64,000 nt of DNA from Sipunculus nudus (lineage: Eukaryota; Annelida; Sipuncula; Golfingiida; Sipunculidae), in assembly GCA_026874595.1 (NCBI GenBank), contig CM049307.1, forward strand, positions 73,260,643-73,324,642, written 5' to 3'. Shown one piece after another: positions 22,633 to 33,639 of the stretch. The position numbers and the translations under genes were made by a program. Under the pieces are notes generated by a model. That model was not told the DNA's origin, searched no databases, and worked only from the letters and a program-made list of their open reading frames with translations. Within the stretch, counting starts at the first letter, position 1; each line of letters opens with the position of its first letter.

Positions 22633-24734
22633 ATATTCATAGGTATGGGTTATTGGAAGATGACTATTTAAATTAGGGTCATGCTCTTTCACATGATGGT
22701 GACCTTGACCTTGAATATTACAATATATGATGGAAATCACACAAAATCATAAATATTTCAATAAGGGATGCATGGTTTGATTCAAAAATCAAATTGACCG
22801 ATGATCTTAAATAACTTTGTCTTCTGTCGAAGACACGTGGCGCCAACTTTGTCCTTTTCTTGTTTTTGCGCCTTCTAATACCCCATCATTACCACTTGAC
22901 AGTACTGTGAACATTATAAGTCAAAAACTAATGGACAGATTGGGCATTGCCATTCTTTTTGGATACCTCCATCTTGTACTAAAATAATTTTTTTTCATTT
23001 GGCATCCACCCGTACGTTTGCTTCAGGGTAAAATTGCTAATATCTCAGGTATGGTTCAATGTATTGGTCTGAAATTTGGCATGTGCGTCCATCTTGGAGG
23101 GTTTTCTCGTAAAGCTGACAGGTGGTGTTACCTTTCTTACCGTTTTTATAGTATAAATAAATGCCCTTTTCTCAGTAACAATTTGCCGTATTGGCCTGAA
23201 ATTGTGCTTGTCTATAGATGTTAAGTACCTCCATTTCATATTCAAGACTGGTGGCGTCATCTGCAATATTTTTGTGTGGCGTCCATCAGCACATTTGCTT
23301 TAGGTGAAAATTGCTTATATCTTAGGAGTCGTTCAATGTGTTGGTCTGAAATTTGACATGTACATCAACCTTACAGTGTTTTTCTCCTAAAGCGGACAGG
23401 TGGTGTCACCTTACTTACCGTTTCAATAGTATAATTAAATGCCCTTTTCTCAGTTACAATTTGTCGTATTGGCATGAAATGGTGTTTGTCCATAGATGTT
23501 TAAGTACCTCGATCCATCTCATATACAAGACTGGTGGCGTCATCTGCAATATTTTTGTGTGGCGTCCATCAGCACATTTGCTTTAGGTGAAAATTGCTTA
23601 TATCGTAGGAGTCGTTCAATGTTTCTGTCTGAAATTCTGCATGAACATCATCCTTAGAGAGTTCTCCCGTAAAACAGAAAGGCGGCGCTACCTACCTTAC
23701 CTTTTCATAGTATAAATTAGCGCCATTTTCTCGAGGATGATTTGCCGGATTGGCCTGAAATTGTGCTTGTCTATAGATCTTGGATACCTCTATCACATAT
23801 CCAAGACTCGTGGCGCCATCTGCAATTTTTAACGTTTGATGTCCATCCGCACATTTACTTTAGGTGAAAATAGCTCTTATCTCAGGAGTGGTTGAATGTA
23901 CTGGTCTGAAATTTGGCATGTACCTCCATTTTGGAGAGTTTTCTCGTAAAGCAGAAAGGTGACCCACCTGCCTTACCGTTTTCATAATATAAATTAATGC
24001 CCTTTTTCAGGAATAATTAACCGTATTGGCCTGAAATTGTGTTTGTCAATAGATATTGGATACCTCCATCACATACTCTAGACTGGTGGCGCTATCTGCA
24101 ATCGTTCTCGTTTGGTGTCCATACGTACATCTGCTTTAGGTGAAAATAGCTCATATCTCAGGAGTCTTTCAATGTGTTGGTCTGCAATTTGGCATGTACA
24201 TCTATCTTTGAGAGTTTTCTCATCAAGCAAACCGGTGCCGCCACCTACTTTACCATTTTAATAGTATAAATTAATCCTCTTTTTTAAGATTGATTTACCA
24301 TATTGGCCCCCATATTTGGTGAAAAATATTGTTTCACAAGTTGATGGATGGAAGAAATCATGGACGCTTGCCAAGTGTCAGTATATATGCTGCTGCATAT
24401 CGGGGCCTGTTCTTAAAGGGGGTGGGGGGGGGGGCGGGTATTAATTGTCTGGTAATACTATTGCACCTGCGGTGCCAAGAAATGTCTAGTTTATGCAGAT
24501 TCAAGGTAAAAGGTGACCTTCCAGATAATTGAAAATACACTGAGCTGAACGTGACAGAGCGTCCCTCATCCCTCCACAAAACACATCAAACCATTCATCT
24601 TTTTATCTGACCATTTATGTGAACATAGACTTGCGTGTCCGTATACACTGATTTGATAGCATAATAGAGTTTACCGTCAATTTAGAACTAATTAAAGAAA
24701 TAAAAGCAAATTTTATTGAAACAGTAGAGAGTCT

Positions 24735-24835
24735 TCTCGGCTACAACCCCTCTCTTACCCACGCTAATCGAACCCCGGGTCGTCAGTGGAGGGAGCCGAG
24801 CTTGTTACTAATCGTTGCGAAATATTCATGATAAG
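24735..24835 (-). repeat. tRNA-SINE-like fragment
   Basis: On the minus strand GGGGTTCGATTAG resembles a B box with changes at its 3' end, and an A-box-like stretch (GATTAGTAACAAGCTCGG) precedes it. A GGTAAGAGAGGGGTTGTAG tail follows. This is a weak, partial copy. Confidence 0.35.
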
Positions 24836-24839
24836 GAAA

Positions 24840-25500
24840 CAGCTGAAAAAACTCCGTGATCGAATTTTACACTCTAAATTATCATTTAAATACCATTAAA
24901 TAGTTCAAGGAAATTGGCAAGGATTGTGTCTGAGCCGGACGGATATGGAGAATGAAACGTGACCTTTGAAAACGGATTCTTTCACATTTCTTTTCATATC
25001 AAATATTTTATGCACTGGTCGGGTAACGGTGTGCACACATTTCACTTTGTAATGTACCACTGCTTTACCGGAGTTGACAATACGATGAACTGATGGTTAC
25101 AGGTACCTAGTAACTGCTTTTAAGGATTTTCGGCAAGTGGTCGCATATCTACAGTCATGTACACACAAGCCCGGGGACATTTAAAAAAATCGCATTTGAC
25201 TTTCGCAAGAGATCCAAGATTACTTCTGTCGGATAATATCTCATTTTTTTGGGTAAAACAAGGAATATTTTAATCAGTTGAAGCATTAAATATACTTTCA
25301 TCAAGAAAAAACTTCATAGTGAAAGTTACATTTCAAAGTTATTCACTTTGCTACCAGAAAGTCCGGTTATATTCCAGTGCAACACTAATAAAGAAGATAC
25401 TATACTCATGCATACATGCCGTTTTACCTTTTTTAGACACAAGACAAAACTTTCGTCAATTACTGATAGGTGTCGGAGATGTCCAGAGGTTGATATAACC
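24840..25500. other. No gene recognised
   Basis: AT-rich unique-looking sequence with no clear repeat or coding signal. Confidence 0.5.
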
Positions 25501-25511
25501 TTCTCTCTCTC

Positions 25512-25567
25512 TCCCGACATTTCGATATCGGGGGGGGGGGGGGGGGGGGGGGGGCTAAATGTCGGGA
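25512..25567. repeat. Hairpin with a 25-G loop
   Basis: TCCCGACATTT (25512-25522) and AAATGTCGGGA (25557-25567) are perfect 11-bp inverted repeats. The loop contains 25 consecutive Gs (25530-25554). Confidence 0.9.
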
Positions 25568-25708
25568 TGCTGTTTCTTTACCGTCTGTAGGAGTAAAAAT
25601 GGTCGTTTTTTATCTTAGATCATCTTTTCATCAGATTTGCAAATATTCACAAAAGTTTCAAAATTTTAATGGAAGCAATCTCACTTTCTCTCTCTTTTTC
25701 TCTGCCCT

Positions 25709-25751
25709 CCCCCCCCCCCCCCCCCACTCTCTCTCTCTCTCTCTCTCTCTG
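25709..25751. repeat. C17 run followed by (TC)n
   Basis: Seventeen Cs run directly into a (TC)n microsatellite. It lies about 310 bp left of a complementary (GA)n tract at 26060. Confidence 0.95.
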
Positions 25752-26056
25752 TTCTTCTCCAAAGCCCCGCTATCTCAAAACGTAATGCTTGGATTGTCAT
25801 AAAATATTCTATGCATGTTGACCTTGGCTAGCTTTATGATTGAGAGGGAACAAGTACCGCCTCATTTTTTTTTTAAATTTTTTACACGCAATTTAATAAT
25901 ATTTTGTAGATTGGCAAACTAATGCAATCGTGTCAGTTTCTTAGTTTTGAGTCTATTTATTGTCATGGAACTGGTATTCGTATTGATCAGTGACAGTTTT
26001 ATGAGTTATCCTTATTTTGCCTAGGCTGCACAATCATCTTTTGCTTATGACAAGCG

Positions 26057-26059
<3 letters not shown>

Positions 26060-26106
<47 letters not shown>
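26060..26106. repeat. (GA)n microsatellite
   Basis: A pure 47-base GA tract. Confidence 0.98.
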
Positions 26107-26107
<1 letters not shown>

Positions 26108-26109
26108 AT

Positions 26110-27015
26110 CCTGTAATTTGAAGAAGGCACCATTGAGCAGTTTATCCAGCACTGCGACCTTTGCAAGTAATTTATCTTGTGCTAGATCTTTTTCACTCAT
26201 TGCCAGGGTCCCTTTCCTTTCCTCGCAGTGTCTTTTACCTGTTCCTTTTGATACGTTCCTTTTCTTTTACTTTGACCATTTCTTTTTCCTCTGCTCCAGT
26301 TCTACACTCGCTTCTTCTAGTTAACCTGATATTCTGCATGGGCAGATCTGACTGTTGAATTTATCTCATTTATGATTTCTCGGTTTACGGTGTAAAATCC
26401 ATTGGTTCTTAAAATCGCACTGACTGCTAAACCAATAGCATACTAACAATTGCACTTTCCCAAGATATACCCTTCCCTTAGTTTGGTTACAATACGTGCA
26501 TGGATTCAAAGACTTCAGATTCTGCACGTGTTGATGCCATGAGGAATCCTCCTTTGACAAACAGCAGAAGTGACTGATATCGACTCTTTCCCTCAGCAAC
26601 GTCATTCCAGTGTTTTTTTTTGTCTAGGCTCCCTTAAAGAGGGCTCAGTTCAGCATCTCCTTGGTACAGCCTCCACTTGTCTTGAACAAGAGATGTCTCT
26701 AAGTGAGAATGAAGTCTGTGTTATACATTCTGATTTAATGGCAGTGTTGATCGATTTTACAGGATTGAGACAACCTAAGTCTGTATTTTTATGCATGTGA
26801 GACCTTATGCATGTGATTGGCTCCATATGCATAAGGGTTCAATTTAAACGAAATCACCATTTAGTAATATTCACAGAGTATATCCCTAGCTTATATTATA
26901 TAAAGTGTTTAATATGCGCGCATTATTTTAATTACTTGGCGAGGACCTGGATGAATGAGTGGGAATTCTTGTCCATTATTGCCAATATATATAAAAGATT
27001 CCACGCATTGTAACT
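26110..27015. other. No gene recognised
   Basis: Short ORFs only, with no domain and no consistent splice signals. Confidence 0.5.
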
Positions 27016-27017
27016 TT

Positions 27018-27836
27018 AAGGAGTAAATCTGATCACATCACACCACTGCTCCATGCTCTTCATTGGCTGCCAGTGTGTCAGAGGGTACACTTTAAAGTTC
27101 TGGTGGCTCCGTACTATCTGCAGGAGTTCATTCAGCCGTATCACCAGAGTCGTGAGCTTCGCTCTTCCCGCCAGGATCTCTTAATTGTTCCATTCAAAAG
27201 GTCACCAACTATATGCATGAGAGCTTGCGGTGTAGGTGGTCCTAAAATTTGGAATGAATTACCGCAATACATGCGATCACAATCCAGTCTGTCATCTTTT
27301 AAATCTCATCTTTAAACCCATTTGTTGAAACAGTTTTACTGATATTGTAGTCAATGAAATTCTGTGAGATGAATTCTTGAAACGTTTCAATTGTTAAAAA
27401 ATTTATTTTTTTATGTGTTTGGGCAAAAAGAATAAAAGGTATGGTTCTCAGGCATCGCCCGCGTCAATTTTAACCCCCCACATCAAAAACTTTTATTTTG
27501 ATTTTTATTTTTTTTAGAAGATAAATAATACAATGTATGTAGTACTTTTACCTGTGTCGCAAAAAAATTGTTATTTTTATGCTTTTCCCTGATCATATGA
27601 CATTTTTATCGAAATATACAAAAAATAGGTAAGAAATAAAATACCGCCCGCCCGCACTGATTTCTGAAAAAAGTGCCTGAGAACCATACCTTTTTTTTGC
27701 CTTATTCATTCATTTTATTCATTGCTAATTTAACAAATATCTTTCCATTTGTCACTTTTAAGTCATGTACAGCCTGTAGGGCACAATTTCTGGTGGATTT
27801 TACGCTTTAAAAAATAAATTATTATTATTATAATTA
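27018..27836 (+). mobile_element. 5'-truncated CR1/L2-like LINE
   Basis: The plus-strand frame from about 27024 to 27315 reads SDHITPLLHALHWLPV...QRVHFKVLV...YLQEFIQPY...ELRSSRQDLLIVP...GPKIWNELP..MRSQSSLSSFKSHL. This is the characteristic C-terminus of reverse transcriptases of the CR1/L2/Jockey group. A small deletion removes the usual segment between FKVLV and YLQE. The 3' untranslated part continues past a nested MITE to an (ATT)n-like tail near 27815-27836, as in this group. Everything upstream of the RT C-terminus is missing, the common outcome of LINE 5' truncation. Confidence 0.8.
27422..27701. mobile_element. MITE nested in the LINE 3' end
   Basis: AAAGGTATGGTTCTCAGGCA at about 27435-27454 is repeated inverted at 27674-27693, and the match may extend outward to GGCAAAAA. 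GC-rich blocks (cgcccgcg / cgcccgcccgc) sit just inside each end. I see no clear target duplication, so the exact ends are uncertain. No coding. Confidence 0.7.
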
Positions 27837-27839
27837 TCA

Positions 27840-29225
27840 ATCATTGATTTACTGGTAGCAAAGAATATAAGTTAAAATCGCTATTTTGCAAGCCTTTATA
27901 AGACTTTCGATGCCACATGCATCGAAAAGGTACACGAAGTGTCAGTTAGGTTACACTTTGACTGCTCAACTTTGTAGATGGGCCCTTTATTCACGACAGG
28001 TTTATTTTCGCGATACTATCCCTTATGCGAATATCGTGAATTTGAAACCCTGGCAAACAAAACACCAGCCATAGCAAACCTATGCCAAAAAATGCTGACT
28101 TGTTTTTTTTAATTTTTTTCCCAGAGCTTTTCGAGTGGGTCGGCAACTTTGAGCTCACCATCAGAGAGTTGCACCGTGGCATCATTTATTGTTTGTAAAA
28201 TCCCGGTGCTCTGCTGCATCCAGCTTCCAACCAATCTGCTTTCCAGAACTTCCGCCTGACCTTAAGAAGGTTTTGTCATACTCAATGTGCACAGTTTGGC
28301 CATCCTATTGCAAGTATAAGACATTCTTCAAAGTTTGGGAATATATTGTTCAGACACTGTTTGGCCATTCTATCGCAAGTATATCTTATATTCTTCAAAG
28401 TTTGGATATATATTGATCCGACATTCAAAAATAACTTTTTAATTGTCTTCCTTCGTTCATTACTCACGCTTGCTCTTTTGAAGTTGATACTTTTAATCCT
28501 AATCTAGGGATGAGCGTGGTATCCCAGAGAACTTCGGTGTGCTGTCGAAATGTGCGCATATCTAATGTTAGCTGGAGTTCTGTGTAATTTTCTCTTCATG
28601 TAGAATTGTACTTAAAAAGAGAATGTTCATCCAAGCAAGACTGATCAATGTTTGGTCCAGACCTGCACCAAATATGTTCCACAAATCCACCAAACTCATA
28701 ATATTTAAGCCTTCTCATAAATGTCTTGTTGACATTTGGACCATTTCTCCCCAGTTAGATAAGCTTGTAATATTAGGCATTCATAGGAATTCATTCCGCT
28801 GCTATTTGTTCAAACATCTCTTTCAGCATGGCCACATTAGAGGGAAGTTTAGAAGATGACCTAGACTCTGTCGCGAGTTGGTGACCAATAGTGAAGAGTT
28901 AGATCCATTTGTTTCTTAACTTAAAATGAAAACCCACTGAATGACAACTGAACCTGGAAAAATATATGAAAATTAAACGTCTTTACCTTTACCTTGTTTG
29001 TTACCCATAAAACTGCAGAGGAAACTGCAACATGAATTTCTGGATAGATCAGGTCATAGGCTGTAAAATTTTGTATGTTGATAGTTTTCTTCTTGAAATT
29101 CCAACGGAATGACAGTTGATCTTGAACTAATAACACATATCATGACCACGGCCTGCGTCCAATTAGCTGTTATTTTTGTTCTACTTGACTAGAGTACATC
29201 CAGCACTGCGTGATCTGTTTCACTA
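27840..29225. other. No gene recognised; one 65-bp tandem duplication
   Basis: Around 28295-28420 the phrase TTTGGCCATYCTATYGCAAG...ATTCTTCAAAGTTTGG occurs twice in tandem. A minus-strand open stretch of about 47 codons near 28250-28110 has protein-like composition but no recognised domain. Confidence 0.4.
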
Positions 29226-29229
29226 ATTA

Positions 29230-29508
29230 GGCCCGTTTTTCATGTTCGTTTTTCTGCGCGCTTTTCACCGCACAGAAAAGTCGAGACAGTTCAAACAAGT
29301 GGTAGCATTTCCATGTACACTTTTCATCGCGCATGCATTCATCGCGATGAAAAAAAGATGATTCAATTGTTTCTCAGTACAGTAAAAACAGTAAACAATA
29401 CCCCGGATTAAGCGAGCGGAATAGTGCACATTGAAAATATATTCAGCGCGGTTTTCAGCTTGTTGATTTCAAGCGCGATGAAAATTCAGCGTACATGGAA
29501 AACCGGCC
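29230..29508. mobile_element. TIR MITE, PIF/Harbinger-like
   Basis: The left end GGCCCGTTTTTCATGTTCG is matched by the inverted right end (CGTACATGGAAAACCGGCC), with further GCGCGC-containing similarity inward. Flanks are TTA (left) and TCA (right), close to a 3-bp TTA target duplication. The interior is rich in 'ttcatcgcg' words. No transposase. Confidence 0.55.
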
Positions 29509-29906
29509 TCACGCTTATTTGCGGAATTTTCTTTCGTATTAACCGCCATTGCATTTACTGAGTATATTAAGTAAAATTATATGTGTTAATGCAGGGCCGT
29601 TCGCTACGGGGGTTATTGAAGAAGTCTGTGAAATAATGCTTTAATTTAAGCCTTTATCAATATAAAATTTTTTGTTTGTTTTTTTTTTTTGCATTTCAGT
29701 CAATTTCAGTTCAGAAGTAAAATTCTGTAAAGATCTGGTGAATGATTGCTATTATCTTTTTTTTTACAAAATGCTCATGAAATACTCTCATAAAAATATA
29801 TCCTGCGGCAGTGTAAAATCAACAGACCTAAAAGGAATTCATGCAGTACAGTACTCAAGATGTTCAGGATAGTGCAAAATTGTGTATTTTAACGTGCTAT
29901 TGTATA

Positions 29907-31112
29907 CAGTGGAACCCCGCTTTGTGACCACCCCACAATTGCGACCACTTTGTTTGGTCCCGATTTTTTTTTAGTTTATTGATGTTTATTAATGACTCAA
30001 AATTACGATCACCCCTGAATTCAGAATTATCACCAGATTTCCTGGCCCCAGCGCTAATGTGACCCCGCTAATGCGACCACCGCCGAGAAGTATACTGAAA
30101 CAACATTTGTCACGAGTCAATGGCTGCGCCGTGTTACAGGCACCTTAACGATAGATCAAAGCGTGTAACAAGGTTTCTCAACCTGGTCCAGCATATCTTT
30201 CTGACTCGGTGTCTGCGCTGAGACTCGTTTAGGCGTAAGTTATAGATCACTGAGGGTAACCATCGGCCTGATTACTTAATAAAATGGTCTGCCCTGGGGT
30301 CTTGGGCTAGCGATACTAATTGCCCCTCAGTGATAACCTCTATTACAGCTACCCTAAGTGCGGGGGTGAGAGCTGAGTATTTCAACTCATCACATATTGT
30401 TTGATCCTCATTGCTCACATTAACGACCTAGTTTATCCTAAATGTGCTCATACCTTTCTTACTCTGAGTATTGATCAGTCAGTAAAATGTATAAATAAAG
30501 CTGGCATGGGAGCTAATCCCACACATTAGCTTGCCTTATCTGATAGATCGCTATCAGTTTATTTCTCGACTGGTTTAGTTTGCATTTAAATTGTTTGCTG
30601 TTATGCGACCATGCCTCTGAAAGAGCTCTACTTGAAGGATAAAGTGGCGTTAATCAAGGCGGCAACACCAGGACCCAGTCAGCACCAACTGGCTCAGCAG
30701 TTTAGCGTCGGTAAAACTCAAGTGCACGCAATATATACTCAGGTGGAAGCTAAATATATGACAGCCACGTATTATGTTCAATATGTATTCAGCAGGTTGT
30801 CTTCGCATTGCCTCTGGTGTAATTATGTGTTAATCATCAGTGGCTACGTATGTGTATATGTGTATTAATTTTCATCATGAATAAATATATAACAGTTTAC
30901 TTTTCAGCTACGCACACAAAAAAAAAGTATTATAAGGGTCCTCCCCTAAGTAAAATATTTTGTTATAATTCACATTAACAATATGCAATAGATACACACT
31001 GATACACATTAAAAATTAGCCCGTATATGCGACCAAGGTAAGACTATACGAGCACCCCCAAATTACGACCACTTTGCTCAGTCCCCAGGGTGGTTGTAAT
31101 TGTGGGGTTCAA

Positions 31113-31115
<3 letters not shown>
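29907..31115 (+). mobile_element. Tigger/pogo-like DNA transposon, 1.2 kb
   Basis: The left end is CAGTGGAACCCC and the right end inverted is CAGTTGAACCCC, both flanked by TA. Inward, both ends contain 'CCACCC..GGG' and a TGCGACCACTTTG-type block (CGACCACTTTG near 29942 and 31066). TA target use and CAGT-starting ends fit the Tc1/mariner-pogo group. It encodes only a remnant HTH, so it is a deleted, non-autonomous copy. The right target TA has become the start of a (TA)n tract. Confidence 0.8.
30611..30868 (+). pseudogene. CENP-B-type HTH remnant of a Tigger transposase
   Basis: The start of this 85-codon ORF, LYLKDKVALIKAATPGPSQ then HQLAQQFSVGKTQVHAIY, follows the N-terminal helix-turn-helix of CENP-B/Tigger proteins (usually '..L..K..vI......Sq..lA..f.vs.stv..I'). 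That domain binds the transposon ends. After about residue 45 the sequence becomes unlike a transposase. The second DNA-binding domain and the DDE catalytic domain are absent. Confidence 0.65.

Positions 31116-31173
<58 letters not shown>
31116..31173. repeat. (TA)n microsatellite
   Basis: Starts exactly at the TA target site of the Tigger-like element. Confidence 0.98.
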
Positions 31174-31179
<6 letters not shown>

Positions 31180-31540
31180 TTCTCGCTTAGTTCGACCCTA
31201 GGAATTTGTGTCAGCGTACGCCCCTTAAATGTTGATCCCACAACATTGAAAGAGCTGATAGGTAGGCCTTAACTACAATAGCTTGCATAATGTTTACATT
31301 TCTTTTTTCATGCCGTTTGACGAGCAAACACATGCCGCCTAAGTGTCAGCCAGAACATGAATTAATATTTACTAAGAAACCCAACATGTCAGGCGAGTTG
31401 TCAGAGCTTACGTCAGACCTAACACGTGACAGGTCACAGATGTGTATATTTCCTTGGTTGGGAAACCAAAAGTGTGAACGGGTATTTGCATAGGGGTGTT
31501 TGGCCAGTCAGTCGAAGGTTTAATTGTGTAACGACGTTTT

Positions 31541-33480
31541 TAGCTCAGCTGACTGTTAGTCATCTGAGCTATAGCGATCACCCTTTGTCCGGCGTCCGTC
31601 CGTTAACAGGGCACAAATCGTAATCGTTAGACCTAGAAACTTCTAACTGTACATCCAGGGAGGTCCTGGGCAAATCTCCTTGGAAACCCGAAATTAGGTC
31701 ATGGTAACCTATATTTTGTGACCTACGGACCGAAAACATGATTTTGAGCACCCAGACAGTCAGACAGGGCACAAATTGTATCCATTAGGCCTAGAAACCT
31801 CTTACCTGACATTTTGAAAGATCCTAGGTAGATATCCTTGGAAACCTGAAACTATGTCACTGTGACCTGTATTCTGCGACCTATAGGGAACAGATGTCAT
31901 ATGGACACCCTGAATGTTAGATGGTGACAAATCGTATCTGTGCGGCCTAGAATCTTCTTACACAATTCCTAAGAGTTTCTAGGCAAATCTCCTTGGAAAC
32001 CCGAAATTAGGTCATGGTAACCTATATTTTGTGACCTACGGACCGAAAACATGATTTTGAGCACCCAGACAGTCAGACAGGGCACAAATTGTATCCATTA
32101 GGCCTAGAAACCTCTTACCTGACATTTTGAAAGATCCTAGGTAGATATCCTTGGAAACCTGAAACTATGTCACTGTGACCTGTATTCTGCGACCTATAGA
32201 GAACAGATGTCATATGGACACCCTGAATGTTAGATGGTGACAAATCGTATCTGTGAGGCCTAGAATCTTCTTACACAATTCCTAAGAGTTTCTAGGCAAA
32301 TCTCCTTGGAAACCTGAAATTAGGTCATTGTGACCTATATTTCAGGACCTACAGGCCGAAAACATAAATTTGAGCAACCAGACAGTCAGACGGGGCACAA
32401 ATTGTATATCGATAAGGCCTAGAATCCTCGAACGTGACATTAAGGGAGGTCTTAGGCAAATCTCCTTGGAAACCCGAAATTAGGTCATGAAGACCTATAT
32501 TTTGTGACCTACAGGCCGAAAAAATGATTTCAAGCACCCAGACAGTCAGATGGGGACAAATAGTATATGTTAGGCCTAGAATCCTCCAGTGTGCCATTTA
32601 GGGAAGTCCTAGGCAAATGTCCTTGGAAACATGAAATTAGGTCACTGTGACCTATATTCTGTGACCTGTAGGAAAAAGATGTCGTATGAACACCTTTGAG
32701 GTTACATGGCGACAAATCGTATCTGTTAGGCCTAGAATCTTCTTGTACAATTTCCTGGGAGGCTCTAGGCAAATCTCCAAACCTGAAATAAGGTAATGGT
32801 GACCTTTATTTTGTGACCTACGAGACAAAACCCTTATTTTGAGCACCCTGAATGTCAGATGGGCACAAATCGCATCTGTTAGGCCTAGAGTCTTCTAATG
32901 CTACATCCTGGGAGATCCTTGGCAGATCTCCTTGGAAACCTGAAAATAGGTCATGGTGACCTACATTTTGTGACTTACAGGCCGAAAACAGGATTTTGAG
33001 CACCCAGAAAGTCAGACAGGGCACACATTGTATTTTTCAGGCCAAAATTCTTCTAATGTAAAATTCTGAGACGTCCTTGGCAAATGTTTGTAGAATACTG
33101 AAATTAGGTCACCATGACATATTTTGCGACCTTTAGGAAAAGAAGTCATAAGCACCCAGACAGTCAGTCAGGGCACACATTGTATCCGTTAGGCCTAGAA
33201 TCCCCTGATGTAACATTGTGAAATGTCCTTGGCCAATGTCCTTGGAAAACTGATATAGATCACCATGACCTATATTTTGCAACCTATCAGAAAATATGTC
33301 ATATAAGCACCCAGACAGTCAGACAGGGCACAAATATTATCCATTAGGCCTAGAATCTTTTAACATAAAATTCAGGGAGGTCTTAGTTAAGTGTACTTAG
33401 AAACCTGAAATTAGGTCATGGTGACCTTTATTGTGTGACTGATGGGCTGAAAAATGGTTTTGAGCACCCAGGGCCACTTG
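31541..33480. repeat. 156-bp tandem array, about 12 units
   Basis: The GGGCACAAAT-type word recurs at about 31610, 31767, 31928, 32078, 32239, 32396, 32555, 32710, 32866, 33020, 33170 and 33328 (mean spacing about 156). The segment at 31676-31988 is repeated almost exactly at 31989-32301 (shift 313 bp), a recent two-unit duplication. The left end reads AGCTCAGCTGA..CTGAGCTATAGCGATCACCC, a common bivalve repeat start. Minus-strand ORFs here are repeat-derived. Confidence 0.9.
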
Positions 33481-33613
33481 TTTGTTCATAGTAATGCCAC
33501 AAAAAGAAAAGATCGGGATACCTACAGGCGTGTTCTGACATAAAACATTCGTTCACCGCCATTCATAGAATACCCTCCCAGGTGAACAAATCCTAATTCA
33601 AGGCCGGGGAGAT

Positions 33614-33636
33614 GGGGGGGGGGGGGGGGGGGGGGG
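33614..33636. repeat. G23 run
   Basis: Twenty-three consecutive Gs, able to form a G-quadruplex on the plus strand. Confidence 0.97.
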
Positions 33637-33639
33637 TCA

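Larger units (their letters stand above)
22150..24489 (+). mobile_element. Helitron-like element, copy 2, with internal 280-bp repeats
   Basis: It begins near 22150 with the shared 'agtactgtgagcattat' block and contains about four tandem modules with GGTGGCGYCATCTGCAAT at about 23250, 23533, 23811 and 24086 (spacings 283, 278, 275). The end has a G-run (24415-24438), a hairpin GCACCTGCGGTGC near 24461-24476 and CTAG (24486-24489) followed by T. It is interrupted by the LTR mini-element at 22226-22632. Helitron or Helentron-type elements carrying central tandem repeats are known in bivalves. No Rep/helicase coding is present, so it is non-autonomous. Confidence 0.6.

Noticed and set aside
28110-28262. 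Small minus-strand coding exon of about 47 codons
   Set aside because: Composition is protein-like, but there are no splice partners and no recognised family.
31044-31272. Ile/Tyr repeat ORFs over (TA)n tracts, also at 39306-39674 and 54320-54616
   Set aside because: Translation of microsatellites.
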